This document shows, one piece after another, positions 16,457 through 26,029 of a stretch of 64,000 bases of DNA. The position numbers were made by a program, and so were the translations under genes. Origin of the DNA: Paenirhizobium selenitireducens ATCC BAA-1503 (GTDB taxonomy: Bacteria > Pseudomonadota > Alphaproteobacteria > Rhizobiales > Rhizobiaceae); assembly GCF_000518785.1 (NCBI RefSeq), contig NZ_JAEG01000001.1:310001-374000 (forward strand), in the 5' to 3' direction. Within the stretch, counting starts at the first letter, position 1. Each line of letters begins with the position of its first letter. The notes beneath the pieces are model-generated. The model was not told where the DNA came from and searched no databases. It saw nothing but the letters and a program-made list of their open reading frames with translations.

Positions 16457-16721
16457 TCACTGACTGCATGCCAATCCCGCGAACGCAAAAAACAACGAAA
16501 GCGACAGGTAGGGACGGTCCTCACGCAGCAGCTCCACAACCTCGCATGGATCGCCTGCGGGATCTGTATCGCACACTTGCGGGTTTGGAATTCCATTTGT
16601 CACGACCGTCCTCGGAAATCTGTACCCTACGTGCACCAGATCATTCGTGACCGCTCACAGCCGTTGCGTCGACAGTCGCGGACAAAGAAGCGCTATGTCG
16701 GGCATCCACTGCCCGGCGGCC

Positions 16722-18065
16722 TCACCGCTCCCAGTCTTCCTTTTCCGCCTTCTGGCCGCTGCCGAGCTTGCGCTCCAGCTCGTCGGCCTGGCGGGCGGTG
16801 AGACGCAGGTCGAGGCTGACGGAGCCGTCCTCGTGGTCCTCGCGGCCGTCGACCACGGCATTCTCGTAGGCCCAGGAGATCAGCGCCTGCTTATCGGCGG
16901 GGATGACGATCGTCGCTTCGGTCAGCACGCCGGACAGCCGCTGCGAAATCACGTCGAGCAGATGGTCGACGCCTTCGCCGGTGATCGCCGAGACGGTCAT
17001 GACATTTTCGCGGGTCGCTGCCTTCTGCAGCAGCGCATCATGCATTTCCGGCTCCAGCCGGTCGATCTTGTTCCAGATCTCGATGATGCGCTCCGACTTC
17101 TCCTTGTCGTCGATGCCGAGGTCGGAGAGGATGCGCAGCACATCGCCCGCCTGCGCGCCATTGTCCGGATCGGACATGTCGCGCACATGCAGGATGAGAT
17201 CGGCCTCCAGCACTTCTTCCAGCGTGGCGCGAAACGCTGCGACCAGATGCGTCGGCAGGTCGGAGATGAAACCGACGGTGTCGGAGAGGATGACGGTTCG
17301 GCCATGCGGCAGCTTCATCCGCCGCAGCGTCGGGTCGAGGGTGGCGAACAGCATGTCCTCGGCCAGCACCCCTGCCCCGGTGATCCGGTTGAACAGCGTC
17401 GACTTGCCGGCATTGGTATAGCCGACCAGCGCCACGATCGGATGTGGCACCTTGCGGCGCTTGGCGCGATGCAGCTGGCGGGTGCGGACCACCTGCTCGA
17501 GCTCGCGCTCCAGCTTGATGATCTTGTCCTGCAGCATGCGGCGGTCGGCCTCGATCTGGGTTTCGCCCGGGCCGCCCATGAAGCCCGCGCCACCGCGCTG
17601 GCGTTCAAGGTGGGTCCAGGACCGCACGAGACGGCCCTTCTGGTAGTTGAGATGGGCCAGCTCGACCTGCAGCGTGCCTTCCTTGGTGGAGGCGCGGCGG
17701 CCGAAGATTTCGAGGATCAGGCCCGTCCGGTCGATGACCTTGGCGTTCCATTCCTTCTCGAGATTGCGCTGCTGCACCGGCGTCAGCGGATGGTCGACGA
17801 TCACCAGGCCGGCATTGTGCTCATCCAGCTTTTCGCCGATCTCGGCGATCTTGCCGCTGCCGAGCAGGGTCGCCGGGCGCGGCTGGTTGACCGGCACGAT
17901 CAGGCCCTCGCCGATCGTCAGCTCGATCGCGCGGGCAAGGCCCATCGCCTCTTCCAGCCGGGCTTCGTTCGATCGGCTCGGTGCGACCACGCTATTGTCG
18001 GAGCCGGCGGCGGGCGCCGCATTGCGGCCCTGCTTCAGGACCGGAACAATGACGACGGCACGCAT
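16722..18065 (-). CDS. hflX: GTPase HflX
   Basis: A protein of 447 aa. The N-terminal HflX domain contains RPATLLGSGKIAEI and IVDHPLTPVQQRNLEKEWNAKV-like sequence; an arginine/glutamate-rich linker (GPGETQIEADRRMLQDKI) leads to the G domain with GYTNAGKSTLFN (G1), DTVGFI (G3) and NKID (G4). HflX binds the 50S subunit and splits stalled or heat-damaged ribosomes. The stop of hfq lies 67 bases before ATG 18065; the frame is open further upstream but only overlaps hfq, and no in-frame ATG, GTG or TTG falls between. It forms the usual hfq-hflX pair. Confidence 0.93.
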   Translation of the reverse strand: MRAVVIVPVLKQGRNAAPAAGSDNSVVAPSRSNEARLEEAMGLARAIELTIGEGLIVPVNQPRPATLLGSGKIAEIGEKLDEHNAGLVIVDHPLTPVQQRNLEKEWNAKVIDRTGLILEIFGRRASTKEGTLQVELAHLNYQKGRLVRSWTHLERQRGGAGFMGGPGETQIEADRRMLQDKIIKLERELEQVVRTRQLHRAKRRKVPHPIVALVGYTNAGKSTLFNRITGAGVLAEDMLFATLDPTLRRMKLPHGRTVILSDTVGFISDLPTHLVAAFRATLEEVLEADLILHVRDMSDPDNGAQAGDVLRILSDLGIDDKEKSERIIEIWNKIDRLEPEMHDALLQKAATRENVMTVSAITGEGVDHLLDVISQRLSGVLTEATIVIPADKQALISWAYENAVVDGREDHEDGSVSLDLRLTARQADELERKLGSGQKAEKEDWER

Positions 18066-18132
18066 GTCATCCCGGGGCTTTTCGTCCTCCGGGATGATCG
18101 ACTCGTTTTTCGTGTCTCGGGTGGTTATGGCT

Positions 18133-18384
18133 TCAATCCTGTGACGAAGAGGTCTCTTCGCTTTCGAACATCTGCATCGGCTGGCCCGGCATGATGGTCG
18201 AGATGGCGTGCTTGTAGACAAGCTGCGAATGGCCGTCGCGGCGCAGCAGGACGCAGAAGTTGTCGAAGGACGTGACCACGCCCGTGAGCTTCACGCCGTT
18301 GATCAGGAAGATCGTCAGCGAAATCTTCTGCTTGCGAACGGTGTTGAGAAATAGATCTTGCAGGTTCTGAGAACGTTCCGCCAT
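18133..18384 (-). CDS. hfq: RNA chaperone Hfq
   Basis: A protein of 83 aa. Sm1 is visible as [23 protein letters not shown] sequence and Sm2 as YKHAIST (the YKHA signature, about residues 56-59). The short acidic tail ([11 protein letters not shown]) is typical of alphaproteobacterial Hfq. The hexamer matches small RNAs to mRNAs through its proximal and distal faces. ATG 18384 is clear by homology. Co-oriented with dat upstream and hflX downstream. The leader holds a hairpin followed by an A-rich run that could bind Hfq itself. Confidence 0.97.
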   Translation of the reverse strand: MAERSQNLQDLFLNTVRKQKISLTIFLINGVKLTGVVTSFDNFCVLLRRDGHSQLVYKHAISTIMPGQPMQMFESEETSSSQD

Positions 18385-18390
18385 GGCGCC

Positions 18391-18422
18391 GCTTCTTTCT
18401 TTTTTGCCGGCCTTTGCGCCGG
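18391..18422 (-). promoter_or_regulatory. hfq leader: hairpin plus A-rich Hfq-type binding run
   Basis: On the minus strand, CCGGC / GCCGG (18418-18422 with 18407-18411) forms a 5-bp stem, followed at once by AAAAAAGAAAGAAG (about 18392-18405), ending close to the hfq start. Such A-R-N repeats are the known ligand of the Hfq distal face. Negative autoregulation of hfq has been reported in E. coli and Sinorhizobium meliloti; that this site mediates it here is inference. Confidence 0.35.
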
Positions 18423-18493
18423 TGTAATTATTGTTCAAGCTTGTCAGAAAGGTAGGGTTTGTCCCCTGCAAGCCCTTTATCTGGAAGTTGGTA

Positions 18494-19357
18494 TCAAATC
18501 GCCGTCTTTTCCGCAATGTCGAAAAAGGCGGAGCGGATCTTCTCCGAAAATGTGCCCGGATGACCGTTGCCGATGGTCTTTCCGTCGATTTCGACGATCG
18601 GAAAACAGATGCTGGTCGCCGCCGTGATGAACACTTCGCGGGCGGCGAGCATCTCGTCGCGGGAGAACTCCCGTTCGACCACCGGCATGGAGAGGCTTTG
18701 TGCCACATCCTTCAGCGTCGTGCGGGTGATGCCGCGCAGGATGCCGTGTTCGGCCGGGCGGGTGACGAGATTGCCTTCGCCGTCGACGATCCACACATTG
18801 GTCGCCGCCCCTTCGGTGACCATGCCACGCTGATCGATATAGATCGCCTCTTGGGCGCCCGCCTCCTTCGCCGCCTGCCGGGCGAGAACATTGGGCAAAA
18901 GCCCGACCGTCTTGATGTCGACGCGGTCCCAGCGATTTTCGGCAACCGTGATCGCCCTGAGGCCGTTCGCCTTCTTCGCCGCAATGACCTTCGGATCGGT
19001 GCTCTTGGCGGTGATGACGAGCGACGGCGCCGTGTCGGGAGCCGGAAACACATGGTCGCGCCGCGCTTCGCCGCGCGTCACCTGCAGGTAGAACAGCCCG
19101 TTCTTCACCCGATTGCGCCGCGCCACTTCCCGGATGACCCCGACGAGCGCCGCGCGCGACATCGGCGACGGAATGCGGATTTCGGAGAGCGAGCGGTCGA
19201 GCCGGTCGAGATGGCGCGAAAGATCGACGATCATCCCGTGACGGATCTCGCAGACCTCGTAGACCCCGTCGGCGAACTGGTAGCCGCGATCCTCGATATG
19301 CACGCCCGCATCGCGGTGCGGCAGGTAACGGCCATTCACGTAGGCAATTCTCGGCAT
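18494..19357 (-). CDS. dat: D-amino-acid aminotransferase (fold-type IV PLP enzyme)
   Basis: A protein of 287 aa. The N-terminal [32 protein letters not shown] is the DAAT/BCAT class signature start (the [12 protein letters not shown] region at about 20-32), [12 protein letters not shown] gives the catalytic region with basic residues, and [17 protein letters not shown] contains the cofactor-phosphate binding Glu-Gly-Ala. It interconverts D-amino acids and 2-oxo acids, mostly for D-Glu/D-Ala supply. Start ATG 19357. It lies between trkA and hfq on the same strand, as in other Rhizobiaceae. Confidence 0.88.
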   Translation of the reverse strand: MPRIAYVNGRYLPHRDAGVHIEDRGYQFADGVYEVCEIRHGMIVDLSRHLDRLDRSLSEIRIPSPMSRAALVGVIREVARRNRVKNGLFYLQVTRGEARRDHVFPAPDTAPSLVITAKSTDPKVIAAKKANGLRAITVAENRWDRVDIKTVGLLPNVLARQAAKEAGAQEAIYIDQRGMVTEGAATNVWIVDGEGNLVTRPAEHGILRGITRTTLKDVAQSLSMPVVEREFSRDEMLAAREVFITAATSICFPIVEIDGKTIGNGHPGTFSEKIRSAFFDIAEKTAI

Positions 19358-19379
19358 CTTGGTCCCGTCCGATCGGTTT

Positions 19380-20756
19380 CTAGAAATACTGGATCGACAC
19401 GCGGAACATCTGCTCGACGTCCCTGACGGCCGCGGCGGCGGCAAACAGCACCACCCGGTCCTTCGCCTTGATCTTCAGGTCGCCGTTCGGCCGCAGCACC
19501 GCGCCGTCGCGATAGATCGCGCCGATGCGGATACCCGGCGGCAGGTGCAGGTCGCGGAAGGCGACGCCGACCAGCGGCGAGGTTTCCAGCGCCTCGGCCT
19601 CGATCACTTCGGCCATGCCCTTCTGCACCGCATAGACGGAGCGGATGCGGCCCTTGCGGACGTGCTGGAGGACACGCGAGATCGTCACGGCGCGCGGATT
19701 GATGTAGTGGTCGATGCCGATCGCGTGGGTGAGATCCTGAAAGCTCGGATTGTTGATGAGCACCATGCCTGCCTTGCAGCCCATGCGCTTGGCCATGGCG
19801 GCGCTGAGGATATTGGTCTGGTCGCTGTTGGTCAGCGTCACCATCAGGTCGGCATCCTGGATTTCCGCCTGCTGCAGGATGTTCTGGTCCAGTGCCGAGC
19901 CGTGCAGAACGATCGAATTGCTCAGCTTGTCCGACACCATGACGGCCCGCTGCGCATCGCTCTCGATGATCTTGACCTTGGTCTTCGGCTGCAGATCCTC
20001 GATGGCGCGCGCCACGTAGTAGCCGATATTGCCGCCGCCGGCGATCACCAGCCGGCCCGCCTCCTGCTCCTCGTGCCCGAACAAGCCGAGCGTACGGCGG
20101 GTATGGTCGCGCTGACAGATGACATAGGCAAGGTCGCCGACCAGCAGCTGGTCGGTCGAACGGGCCACCTGCAGGCGGCCGTTGCGATAGATCGCCGTCA
20201 CCGTGGCCATCAGGTCGGGAAAGAGCTGACTCAGCTGCTGCAGCGGCGTGTTGAGGACCGGGCAGTCCTCCATGCACTCGATCGCCACCATGGTGATGTG
20301 ATCGTCGGCAAAGCGCACGATGTCCGTGGCGCCGGGAAAGGAAATGCGCCGCAGCACCATCTTGCCGACCTCGATCTCCGGCGAGATCGTCACGTCGATC
20401 GACATGTTCTGCCGGCTGAACAGGTCGGCATATTCCGGCTTGAGATAGTTCTGCGCGCGAATGCGGGCGATCTTGGTGGGCACGGAAAACAGCGCATGCG
20501 CCACCTCGCAGGCGACGATGTTGACTTCGTCGTAGAGCGTGACGGCAATGATCATGTCGGCCTGGTCGGCGCCGGCCTGGGCCAGCATGTCCGGATGCGC
20601 GCCGTGACCGACATAGCCGCGCACGTCCAGGGTCTCGGTGATGTGGTTGACGAGCGAGGCGGAGGTGTCGATCACCGACACGTCATTGTCCTCCTGGGAC
20701 AGGCGCTCCGCGATGCCGTAGCCGACCTGTCCCGCCCCGCAGATGATGACTTTCAT
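19380..20756 (-). CDS. trkA: Trk-type potassium uptake regulatory subunit TrkA
   Basis: A protein of 458 aa with two RCK units: the first Rossmann motif GAGQVGYGIAERL (about 6-18), a TrkA-C domain (about 145-225), the second Rossmann motif GGGNIGYYVARAI (about 235-248) and a second TrkA-C domain ending at the C-terminus. It binds NAD(H)/ATP and gates the TrkH/TrkG channel, which is not encoded here. It follows ntrX after 60 bases, an arrangement conserved in rhizobia. A GC-rich dyad lies in that gap but has no U-tail. Confidence 0.94.
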   Translation of the reverse strand: MKVIICGAGQVGYGIAERLSQEDNDVSVIDTSASLVNHITETLDVRGYVGHGAHPDMLAQAGADQADMIIAVTLYDEVNIVACEVAHALFSVPTKIARIRAQNYLKPEYADLFSRQNMSIDVTISPEIEVGKMVLRRISFPGATDIVRFADDHITMVAIECMEDCPVLNTPLQQLSQLFPDLMATVTAIYRNGRLQVARSTDQLLVGDLAYVICQRDHTRRTLGLFGHEEQEAGRLVIAGGGNIGYYVARAIEDLQPKTKVKIIESDAQRAVMVSDKLSNSIVLHGSALDQNILQQAEIQDADLMVTLTNSDQTNILSAAMAKRMGCKAGMVLINNPSFQDLTHAIGIDHYINPRAVTISRVLQHVRKGRIRSVYAVQKGMAEVIEAEALETSPLVGVAFRDLHLPPGIRIGAIYRDGAVLRPNGDLKIKAKDRVVLFAAAAAVRDVEQMFRVSIQYF

Positions 20757-20816
20757 GATGGCTCTTTCAGAGAATGATCCGAATGCGGGGCCGCCCGGCC
20801 AGCGGCCCGACGCCCG

Positions 20817-22181
20817 TTATACGCCAAGCGATTTGAGTTTGCGATGGAGCGCCGAGCGTTCCATGCCGACAAATTCCGCCGTGCGGGAAATGTTGCCACC
20901 GAAGCGGTTGATCTGCGCAATCAGGTAGTCGCGCTCGAACATTTCGCGCGCCTCGCGCAGTGGCAGGGTCATAATGTGGGTGTCGTTGCGCGCCGAAATC
21001 TTCGGCAGCATGTCGGACAGGTCCTGCGGCAGCATTTCGGCGGTGATGTGCGTCTCCGCATTGTCGCTCTGCGCGAGAATCATCAGCCGCTCGATATTGT
21101 TGCGCAGCTGCCGGATGTTGCCCGGCCAGTCATTGGCCTGCAGCACCGCCATCGCGTCCTCGCCGATCTTGCGGGCGCGAATGCCGGCCTGCTCGGAAAT
21201 CTGCCGCATGAACATGTCGACGAGGAAGGGTATGTCCTCGCGCCGCTCGGCCAGCGCCGGAACCTTGACCGGCACCACGGCGAGACGGTGGAACAGGTCT
21301 TCGCGGAACCGGCCCTCGGCGATCAGGCTTTCGAGATTGTAGGCGGACGACGAGATGATTCGCACGTCGACCTTGACACGCTTGGAACCGCCGACCCGCT
21401 CGAACTGCTGCTCGACCAGCACCCGCAGGATCTTGTTCTGCGTCTCGCGCGGCATTTCGCCGATCTCGTCGAGATAGAGAATGCCGCGATGCGCCTCTTC
21501 CAGCGCGCCGATGCGGCGCGGCTGGCCGGGTGTGCCCTCGGTGCCGAACAGCGCGATCTCCATGCGTTCCGGCGTGATCGTCGCTGCATTGAGCGCCACG
21601 AACGGGCCGCCCACCCGGGCCGAGCGCTTGTGGATCATCCGCGCGACGAGTTCCTTGCCGGAACCGGACGGCCCGAAGATCATGATCCGGCTATTGGTCG
21701 GAGCGATCTTCTCGATGGTCTGGCGAAGCTGGGATACCGCGACGGACGTGCCGATCAGTTCGGCCGCATCGCCCGTGCGCTTCTTAAGCTCCGTGACTTC
21801 GCGCTTCAGCTTCGAGTTTTCCAGCGCCCGTTCGGCAATCAGGATCAGGCGATCCGCCTTGAACGGCTTTTCGATGAAGTCGAAGGCGCCGCGCTTGATG
21901 GCCGAGACCGCGGTCTCGACATTGCCGTGACCGGAGATCATCACCACCGGAAGGTCCGGATGCCGGCTCTTGATCTCGTCGAGCAGCGACAGGCCGTCGA
22001 GCCGGCTGCCCTGCATCCAGATGTCGAGGAAGACGAGGCGCGGTGCGCGGTCGGAGATCGCCGCAAGCGCGCTGTCCGCGTCATGGGCGGTGCGCGTTTC
22101 GTGTCCCTCGTCGCTGAGAATACCCGAGACGATCTCGCGGATATCCTCCTCGTCGTCGACTACCAGAATATCAGAGGCCAT
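20817..22181 (-). CDS. ntrX: Nitrogen-related response regulator NtrX
   Basis: A protein of 454 aa. Receiver domain (1-120) with acidic pocket DDEED and phospho-acceptor Asp53 in FLDIWM, Lys105; AAA+ domain (about 140-375) with Walker A GPSGSGKE (170-177) and Walker B LYLDEIGEM; C-terminal Fis-type helix-turn-helix (GGNISRTAEFVGMERSALHRKLK). The GAFTGA loop that contacts sigma-54 is missing: the position reads ALFGTEGTPGQPRRIGALE. This is known for alphaproteobacterial NtrX, which is thought to act without sigma-54. The start overlaps the end of ntrY by 11 bases. Confidence 0.96.
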   Translation of the reverse strand: MASDILVVDDEEDIREIVSGILSDEGHETRTAHDADSALAAISDRAPRLVFLDIWMQGSRLDGLSLLDEIKSRHPDLPVVMISGHGNVETAVSAIKRGAFDFIEKPFKADRLILIAERALENSKLKREVTELKKRTGDAAELIGTSVAVSQLRQTIEKIAPTNSRIMIFGPSGSGKELVARMIHKRSARVGGPFVALNAATITPERMEIALFGTEGTPGQPRRIGALEEAHRGILYLDEIGEMPRETQNKILRVLVEQQFERVGGSKRVKVDVRIISSSAYNLESLIAEGRFREDLFHRLAVVPVKVPALAERREDIPFLVDMFMRQISEQAGIRARKIGEDAMAVLQANDWPGNIRQLRNNIERLMILAQSDNAETHITAEMLPQDLSDMLPKISARNDTHIMTLPLREAREMFERDYLIAQINRFGGNISRTAEFVGMERSALHRKLKSLGV

Positions 22182-24468
22182 GGACCATTTCCCTGTTGCT
22201 TTCGGCGTCCATGGCGGCCGGCGTCTCGATCCGCGGCAGGACGATGCGGATCATCGCTCCCCTGCCCCGGTCGAATTCCGCCGGTGCATCGTGCAGCTCG
22301 AGCTGGCCACCATGTTCTTCGATAATTTTCTTTACGATCGCGAGACCAAGGCCGGTGCCCTTGTCCCGCATCGTCATATACGGTTCGAGAATGCGGTGTC
22401 GGTTTTCCACCGGCAGACCCCGCCCGTTGTCGATCACATCGACCACGAAGCGATCCTGCTCGTGATCGAATGCCGAGCGAACCAGCACCTTGCCGCCGTC
22501 GCCCAATTCCTCGAGCGGTACCGCCTCAATCGCCTCGACCGCGTTCTTGATCAGATTGCCGACCGCCTGGCCCACCATGCGCGCATCGAAGCTGCCCTCG
22601 AGCGGTTCGTCGCCGAATTCGCGCGTGAACGTGATGTCGTGATTGCCCATCTCGCGCAGGAACACCGCATCGCGCAGGATGTGGCGCAGGTCGGACCGCT
22701 GCTTGGCGGGCTTGGGCATGCGGGCGAAGGCGGAGAATTCGTCGACCATGCGGCCGATATCCTCGACCTGACGTACGATGGTATCCGTGCACTGGTCGAA
22801 GACCGCCCGGTCGTCCTCGGCAATCTGCTTGCCGTAGCGGCGCTTCAGCCGCTCGGCGGAGAGCTGGATCGGCGTCAGCGGGTTCTTGATCTCGTGGGCG
22901 ATTCGGCGCGCGACGTCGGCCCAGGCCGTCGACCGCTGGGCAATCACCAGATCGGTGATGTCATCGAGCGTGATGACGTAGGAATCGGCCGAGCCGCGCG
23001 TTTCCTCGCGCGTCACCTGGACATTGAGGGTGCGTTCCTTGCCGCCGCGAATGAGGTTGATCTGCTCGCGATATTCGCCGCGGTGACGCACTGCGGCTTC
23101 CGCAAGCACGCGGTCGACTTCCGGTGCGACCAGATTCAGTTTCTTGCCGATCAACTCGTCCGTCGGCAGCGCCAGGAAATACTCGGCCGACGGGTTGACG
23201 ATCGTGATGACGCCGTCGTCCTCGACGCCGATCACCGCAGCCGTGACACCCGACAACACGGCCTCGATGAAGCGGCGCCGATCATCGACCTCGTCCTTCG
23301 CCTCGAGGATTTCGTCGCGCTGGGTGCGGATCTGCGAGATCATCTTGTTGAAGGTGCGCGACAGGCTGCCGACGTCGCCGTCGGCGACGCGCACCGGCAC
23401 GATGACGTTCCAGTTGCCCGAGGCGATGCTGTCGGCCGCCCCGATCAGCAGGCGGATCGGCCGCACGATCCGGTCGGCGACGGCGATCGCGGTCCAGATG
23501 GCGGCGAGCAGGACGATCAGGGCAAAACCGAGATAGAGAACGGCGAATGCGATCTGCAGCGTCGTCCGGCCGGCCTCCATCGCCTTGTATTCGGCCGTGT
23601 TCTCCTCCATCAGCCGCATGGCGGACATGACCTTCGGATCGACCGCGCGGATCGTGTAGAGAAAGGTACCCGAAATCGAATCGAGCTTGATGATGGCACC
23701 GACGAGATTGGTGACCCCCGGCGGGATCAGGGTCGGCTGGCCGGCGGCAGCACTTTCGAGCGCGTCCTTAGGGATCGCCGGCAAGGGCTTGTCGGTGGAA
23801 ATTTCCGCCTGGGTGATGGCCGAACCGTCCTGACGCACGAGGAAGGCGCCCAGCAGGCCGCGGCCCTTGGCCTGGCGGGTCAGCAATTGCACGAAGCCGG
23901 TCCGGTCGAGATAGTAGAGGGACCGGTTGCGCTCCAGGTCGTTCGCCATCGACACGGTCTGGCCCTGGAGATAACTGGCGTTCTCCATCATGTAGGCCTG
24001 GGCGATGTTCATCGAGGAGGACACGATGGACTGGGTACGGATCGAAAACCACCGGTCAAGGCCGACATTGAGCGTGATACTGGCAAAGATCGCGACAAGG
24101 ATCGCCGGCGTGATCGCGACGATCGAGAACAGCACGACGATTCGCACATGCAGCCTGGCCGCCGCCCGGCCCTTGGTCCGAGCGCGCACCAGCCGCGTGA
24201 CCTCGCGGCCGATCAGGAACATCAGGCCGACGATGAACAGCGAATTGATGATGGCCGAGGCGATCAGCACGTTCGAGGTCGGTTCGATCGACGTCAGGCC
24301 AAGCAGCACGGGAAGCGTGAAGACCGCGCAGGCCAGCGCACCGCCGGCAAGCGCCAGGCCCGGCAGGGCGAACGATGCCCGGCGATCCTGCGCCAAAGCG
24401 GGATCGCTGTCCGCAACGGATTCGGCCATTTGCCTGATCATCAACAAGAACTCCCGCGCTCTGCGCAT
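22171..24468 (-). CDS. ntrY: Membrane sensor histidine kinase NtrY
   Basis: A protein of 765 aa. Several N-terminal membrane helices (about 34-60, 66-90, 107-135 and 303-330) frame a periplasmic sensor region (about 136-300); then HAMP (about 330-385), PAS (about 400-505) and the kinase core with phospho-acceptor His525 in [14 protein letters not shown]-box NLIKNAVEAI and G-boxes DNGRGLP and GTGLGLAIVKKI. It phosphorylates NtrX, sensing nitrogen or redox state in related bacteria. The start at 24468 could alternatively be an internal ATG (MIRQ or MAES). Confidence 0.94.
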   Translation of the reverse strand: MRRAREFLLMIRQMAESVADSDPALAQDRRASFALPGLALAGGALACAVFTLPVLLGLTSIEPTSNVLIASAIINSLFIVGLMFLIGREVTRLVRARTKGRAAARLHVRIVVLFSIVAITPAILVAIFASITLNVGLDRWFSIRTQSIVSSSMNIAQAYMMENASYLQGQTVSMANDLERNRSLYYLDRTGFVQLLTRQAKGRGLLGAFLVRQDGSAITQAEISTDKPLPAIPKDALESAAAGQPTLIPPGVTNLVGAIIKLDSISGTFLYTIRAVDPKVMSAMRLMEENTAEYKAMEAGRTTLQIAFAVLYLGFALIVLLAAIWTAIAVADRIVRPIRLLIGAADSIASGNWNVIVPVRVADGDVGSLSRTFNKMISQIRTQRDEILEAKDEVDDRRRFIEAVLSGVTAAVIGVEDDGVITIVNPSAEYFLALPTDELIGKKLNLVAPEVDRVLAEAAVRHRGEYREQINLIRGGKERTLNVQVTREETRGSADSYVITLDDITDLVIAQRSTAWADVARRIAHEIKNPLTPIQLSAERLKRRYGKQIAEDDRAVFDQCTDTIVRQVEDIGRMVDEFSAFARMPKPAKQRSDLRHILRDAVFLREMGNHDITFTREFGDEPLEGSFDARMVGQAVGNLIKNAVEAIEAVPLEELGDGGKVLVRSAFDHEQDRFVVDVIDNGRGLPVENRHRILEPYMTMRDKGTGLGLAIVKKIIEEHGGQLELHDAPAEFDRGRGAMIRIVLPRIETPAAMDAESNREMVHGL

Positions 24469-24504
24469 GACGAGCTATTCCCCGAATTGGCGCAGACGAC
24501 GACA

Positions 24505-24521
24505 GTCGTGGATACCACGAC
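24505..24521. promoter_or_regulatory. Perfect dyad in the ntrC-ntrY gap
   Basis: GTCGTGG ATA CCACGAC is a perfect 7-bp inverted repeat with a 3-base loop, 37 bases upstream of the ntrY start and downstream of ntrC. It lacks a U-tail on either strand, so an operator or mRNA-processing hairpin fits better than a terminator. No regulator is assigned. Confidence 0.35.
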
Positions 24522-24577
24522 CTCGTGTCCTTTGAGCAACGCATTGTGGCGAAAATGCAACGGGCCTCGTTGGCTTG

Positions 24578-26029
24578 TCAAGCCGAACGGGAGCTGCGGT
24601 AGACCGACACGCCCAATTCGCGGATTTTCTTGCGAAGCGTATTGCGGTTGAGACCGAGCAGATCGGCGGCCTTGATCTGGTTGCCGCGGGTCGCCGTCAG
24701 CGCCGCGAGAATCAGCGGATACTCGACTTCCGTCAGCACCCGTTCATAGAGGCCGGACGGTGGCAGGGCGTCGCCGAAGCCGGAGAAATAGGTTCGCATG
24801 TTCTCCTCCACCGCCTGGGCGATCGTCATTGGACCGGACGGAACGCCGGCCTTGGCGATCGGGCTGTCGGATATGTCAGAGCGCAATTCCTGATCGACGA
24901 TTTCGCGCGAAATGATGTCCTGCGGATAGAGCGCCATCAGGCGCCGCACGACGTTTTCCAGTTCGCGCACGTTGCCCGGCCAGGAATAGGACTTCAGCAC
25001 TTCCAGCGCCTCCTGGTCGAAACGCTTCGGATCAAGGCCTTCCTTCTCGCCCTGCTGGGTGAAATGCCGCACCAGATCCGGAATGTCCTCGGCCCGGTCG
25101 CGCAGCGGCGGCAGCCGGAGCGGCACGACATTCAGGCGATAATAAAGGTCTTCGCGGAACAGGCCCTGATTGATCGACTGCTTGAGATCCTTGTTGGTCG
25201 CAGCAACGATTCGCACGTCGGTACGGATCGGCGTGCGGCCGCCGACAGTCGTATATTCGCCCTGCTGCAGCACGCGCAGCAGCCGGGTCTGGGCATCCAT
25301 CGGCATGTCGCCGATCTCGTCGAGGAAGAGCGTGCCGCCCTCCGCCTGTTCGAAGCGCCCGGTGGAGCGGGTTTGCGCCCCGGTAAAGGCGCCCTTCTCG
25401 TGGCCGAACAGCTCGGACTCGATCAGGTCGCGCGGGATCGCCGCCATGTTGATCGCCACGAACGGGCCGTTGCGGCGCTTGCCGTAGTCGTGCAGCGCGC
25501 GGGCCACCAGTTCCTTGCCGGTGCCCGATTCGCCGGTGATCATCAGCGTCAGGTCGGTCTGCATCAGGCGCGCCAGCACGCGGTAGATTTCCTGCATGGC
25601 GGCGGAGCGGCCGACCAAGGGCATGCCGTCCTGTGTGTCGTCGTCGAGCCGCGCCGGCTTCTTCTTCGGCTCAGCGAGCGCGCGTCCGATGATGGCGATC
25701 AGTTCGGTGAGGTCGAACGGCTTCGGCAGGTAGTCGTAGGCCCCCTTCTCCGACGCCTTGATCGCGGTCATGAAGGTGTTCTGCGCACTCATCACCAGGA
25801 CCGGCAGGTCGGGCCGCGCCTTCTTGATGCGCGGCAGCAGGTCGAAGGCGTTTTCGTCGGGCATGATGACGTCGGTCACCACAAGATCGCCCTCTCCAGC
25901 CGATATCCACCGCCACAACGTCGCCGCGTTGGAGGTGATGCGGACATCGTAGCCCGCCCGCGTCAGCGCCTGGTTGAGCACGGTGCGGATGGCGGCGTCG
26001 TCGTCAGCGACAAGAATCGTGGCAGTCAT
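24578..26029 (-). CDS. ntrC: Nitrogen regulation response regulator NtrC
   Basis: A protein of 483 aa. Receiver domain with DDDAA acidic pocket and phospho-acceptor Asp53 ([10 protein letters not shown]); AAA+ sigma-54 activation domain (about 138-370) with Walker A GESGTGKE (166-173), intact GAFTGA loop (213-218) and Walker [11 protein letters not shown]-terminal Fis-type helix-turn-helix ([22 protein letters not shown]). It activates glnA, amtB and other nitrogen genes when phosphorylated by NtrB. ATG 26029 overlaps the ntrB stop (ATGA), so the pair is translationally coupled. An upstream in-frame ATG at 26134 lies wholly inside ntrB. Confidence 0.97.
   Translation of the reverse strand: MTATILVADDDAAIRTVLNQALTRAGYDVRITSNAATLWRWISAGEGDLVVTDVIMPDENAFDLLPRIKKARPDLPVLVMSAQNTFMTAIKASEKGAYDYLPKPFDLTELIAIIGRALAEPKKKPARLDDDTQDGMPLVGRSAAMQEIYRVLARLMQTDLTLMITGESGTGKELVARALHDYGKRRNGPFVAINMAAIPRDLIESELFGHEKGAFTGAQTRSTGRFEQAEGGTLFLDEIGDMPMDAQTRLLRVLQQGEYTTVGGRTPIRTDVRIVAATNKDLKQSINQGLFREDLYYRLNVVPLRLPPLRDRAEDIPDLVRHFTQQGEKEGLDPKRFDQEALEVLKSYSWPGNVRELENVVRRLMALYPQDIISREIVDQELRSDISDSPIAKAGVPSGPMTIAQAVEENMRTYFSGFGDALPPSGLYERVLTEVEYPLILAALTATRGNQIKAADLLGLNRNTLRKKIRELGVSVYRSSRSA

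Noticed and set aside
16647-18194. Open frame of 515 codons on the plus strand
   Set aside because: Opposite hflX, which has all its GTPase motifs.
20780-20816. GC-rich dyad between ntrX and trkA
   Set aside because: GGGCCGC / GCGGCCC pairs, but there is no T-run and such stems occur by chance in DNA of this composition.
24469-24577. Possible sigma-54 (-24/-12) promoter before ntrY
   Set aside because: No TGGCAC-N5-TTGC match was found by eye in this gap.
21970-24651. Open frame of 893 codons on the plus strand
   Set aside because: Lies opposite ntrY and ntrX, whose domains are complete and unmistakable; the antisense product has no recognisable domain.
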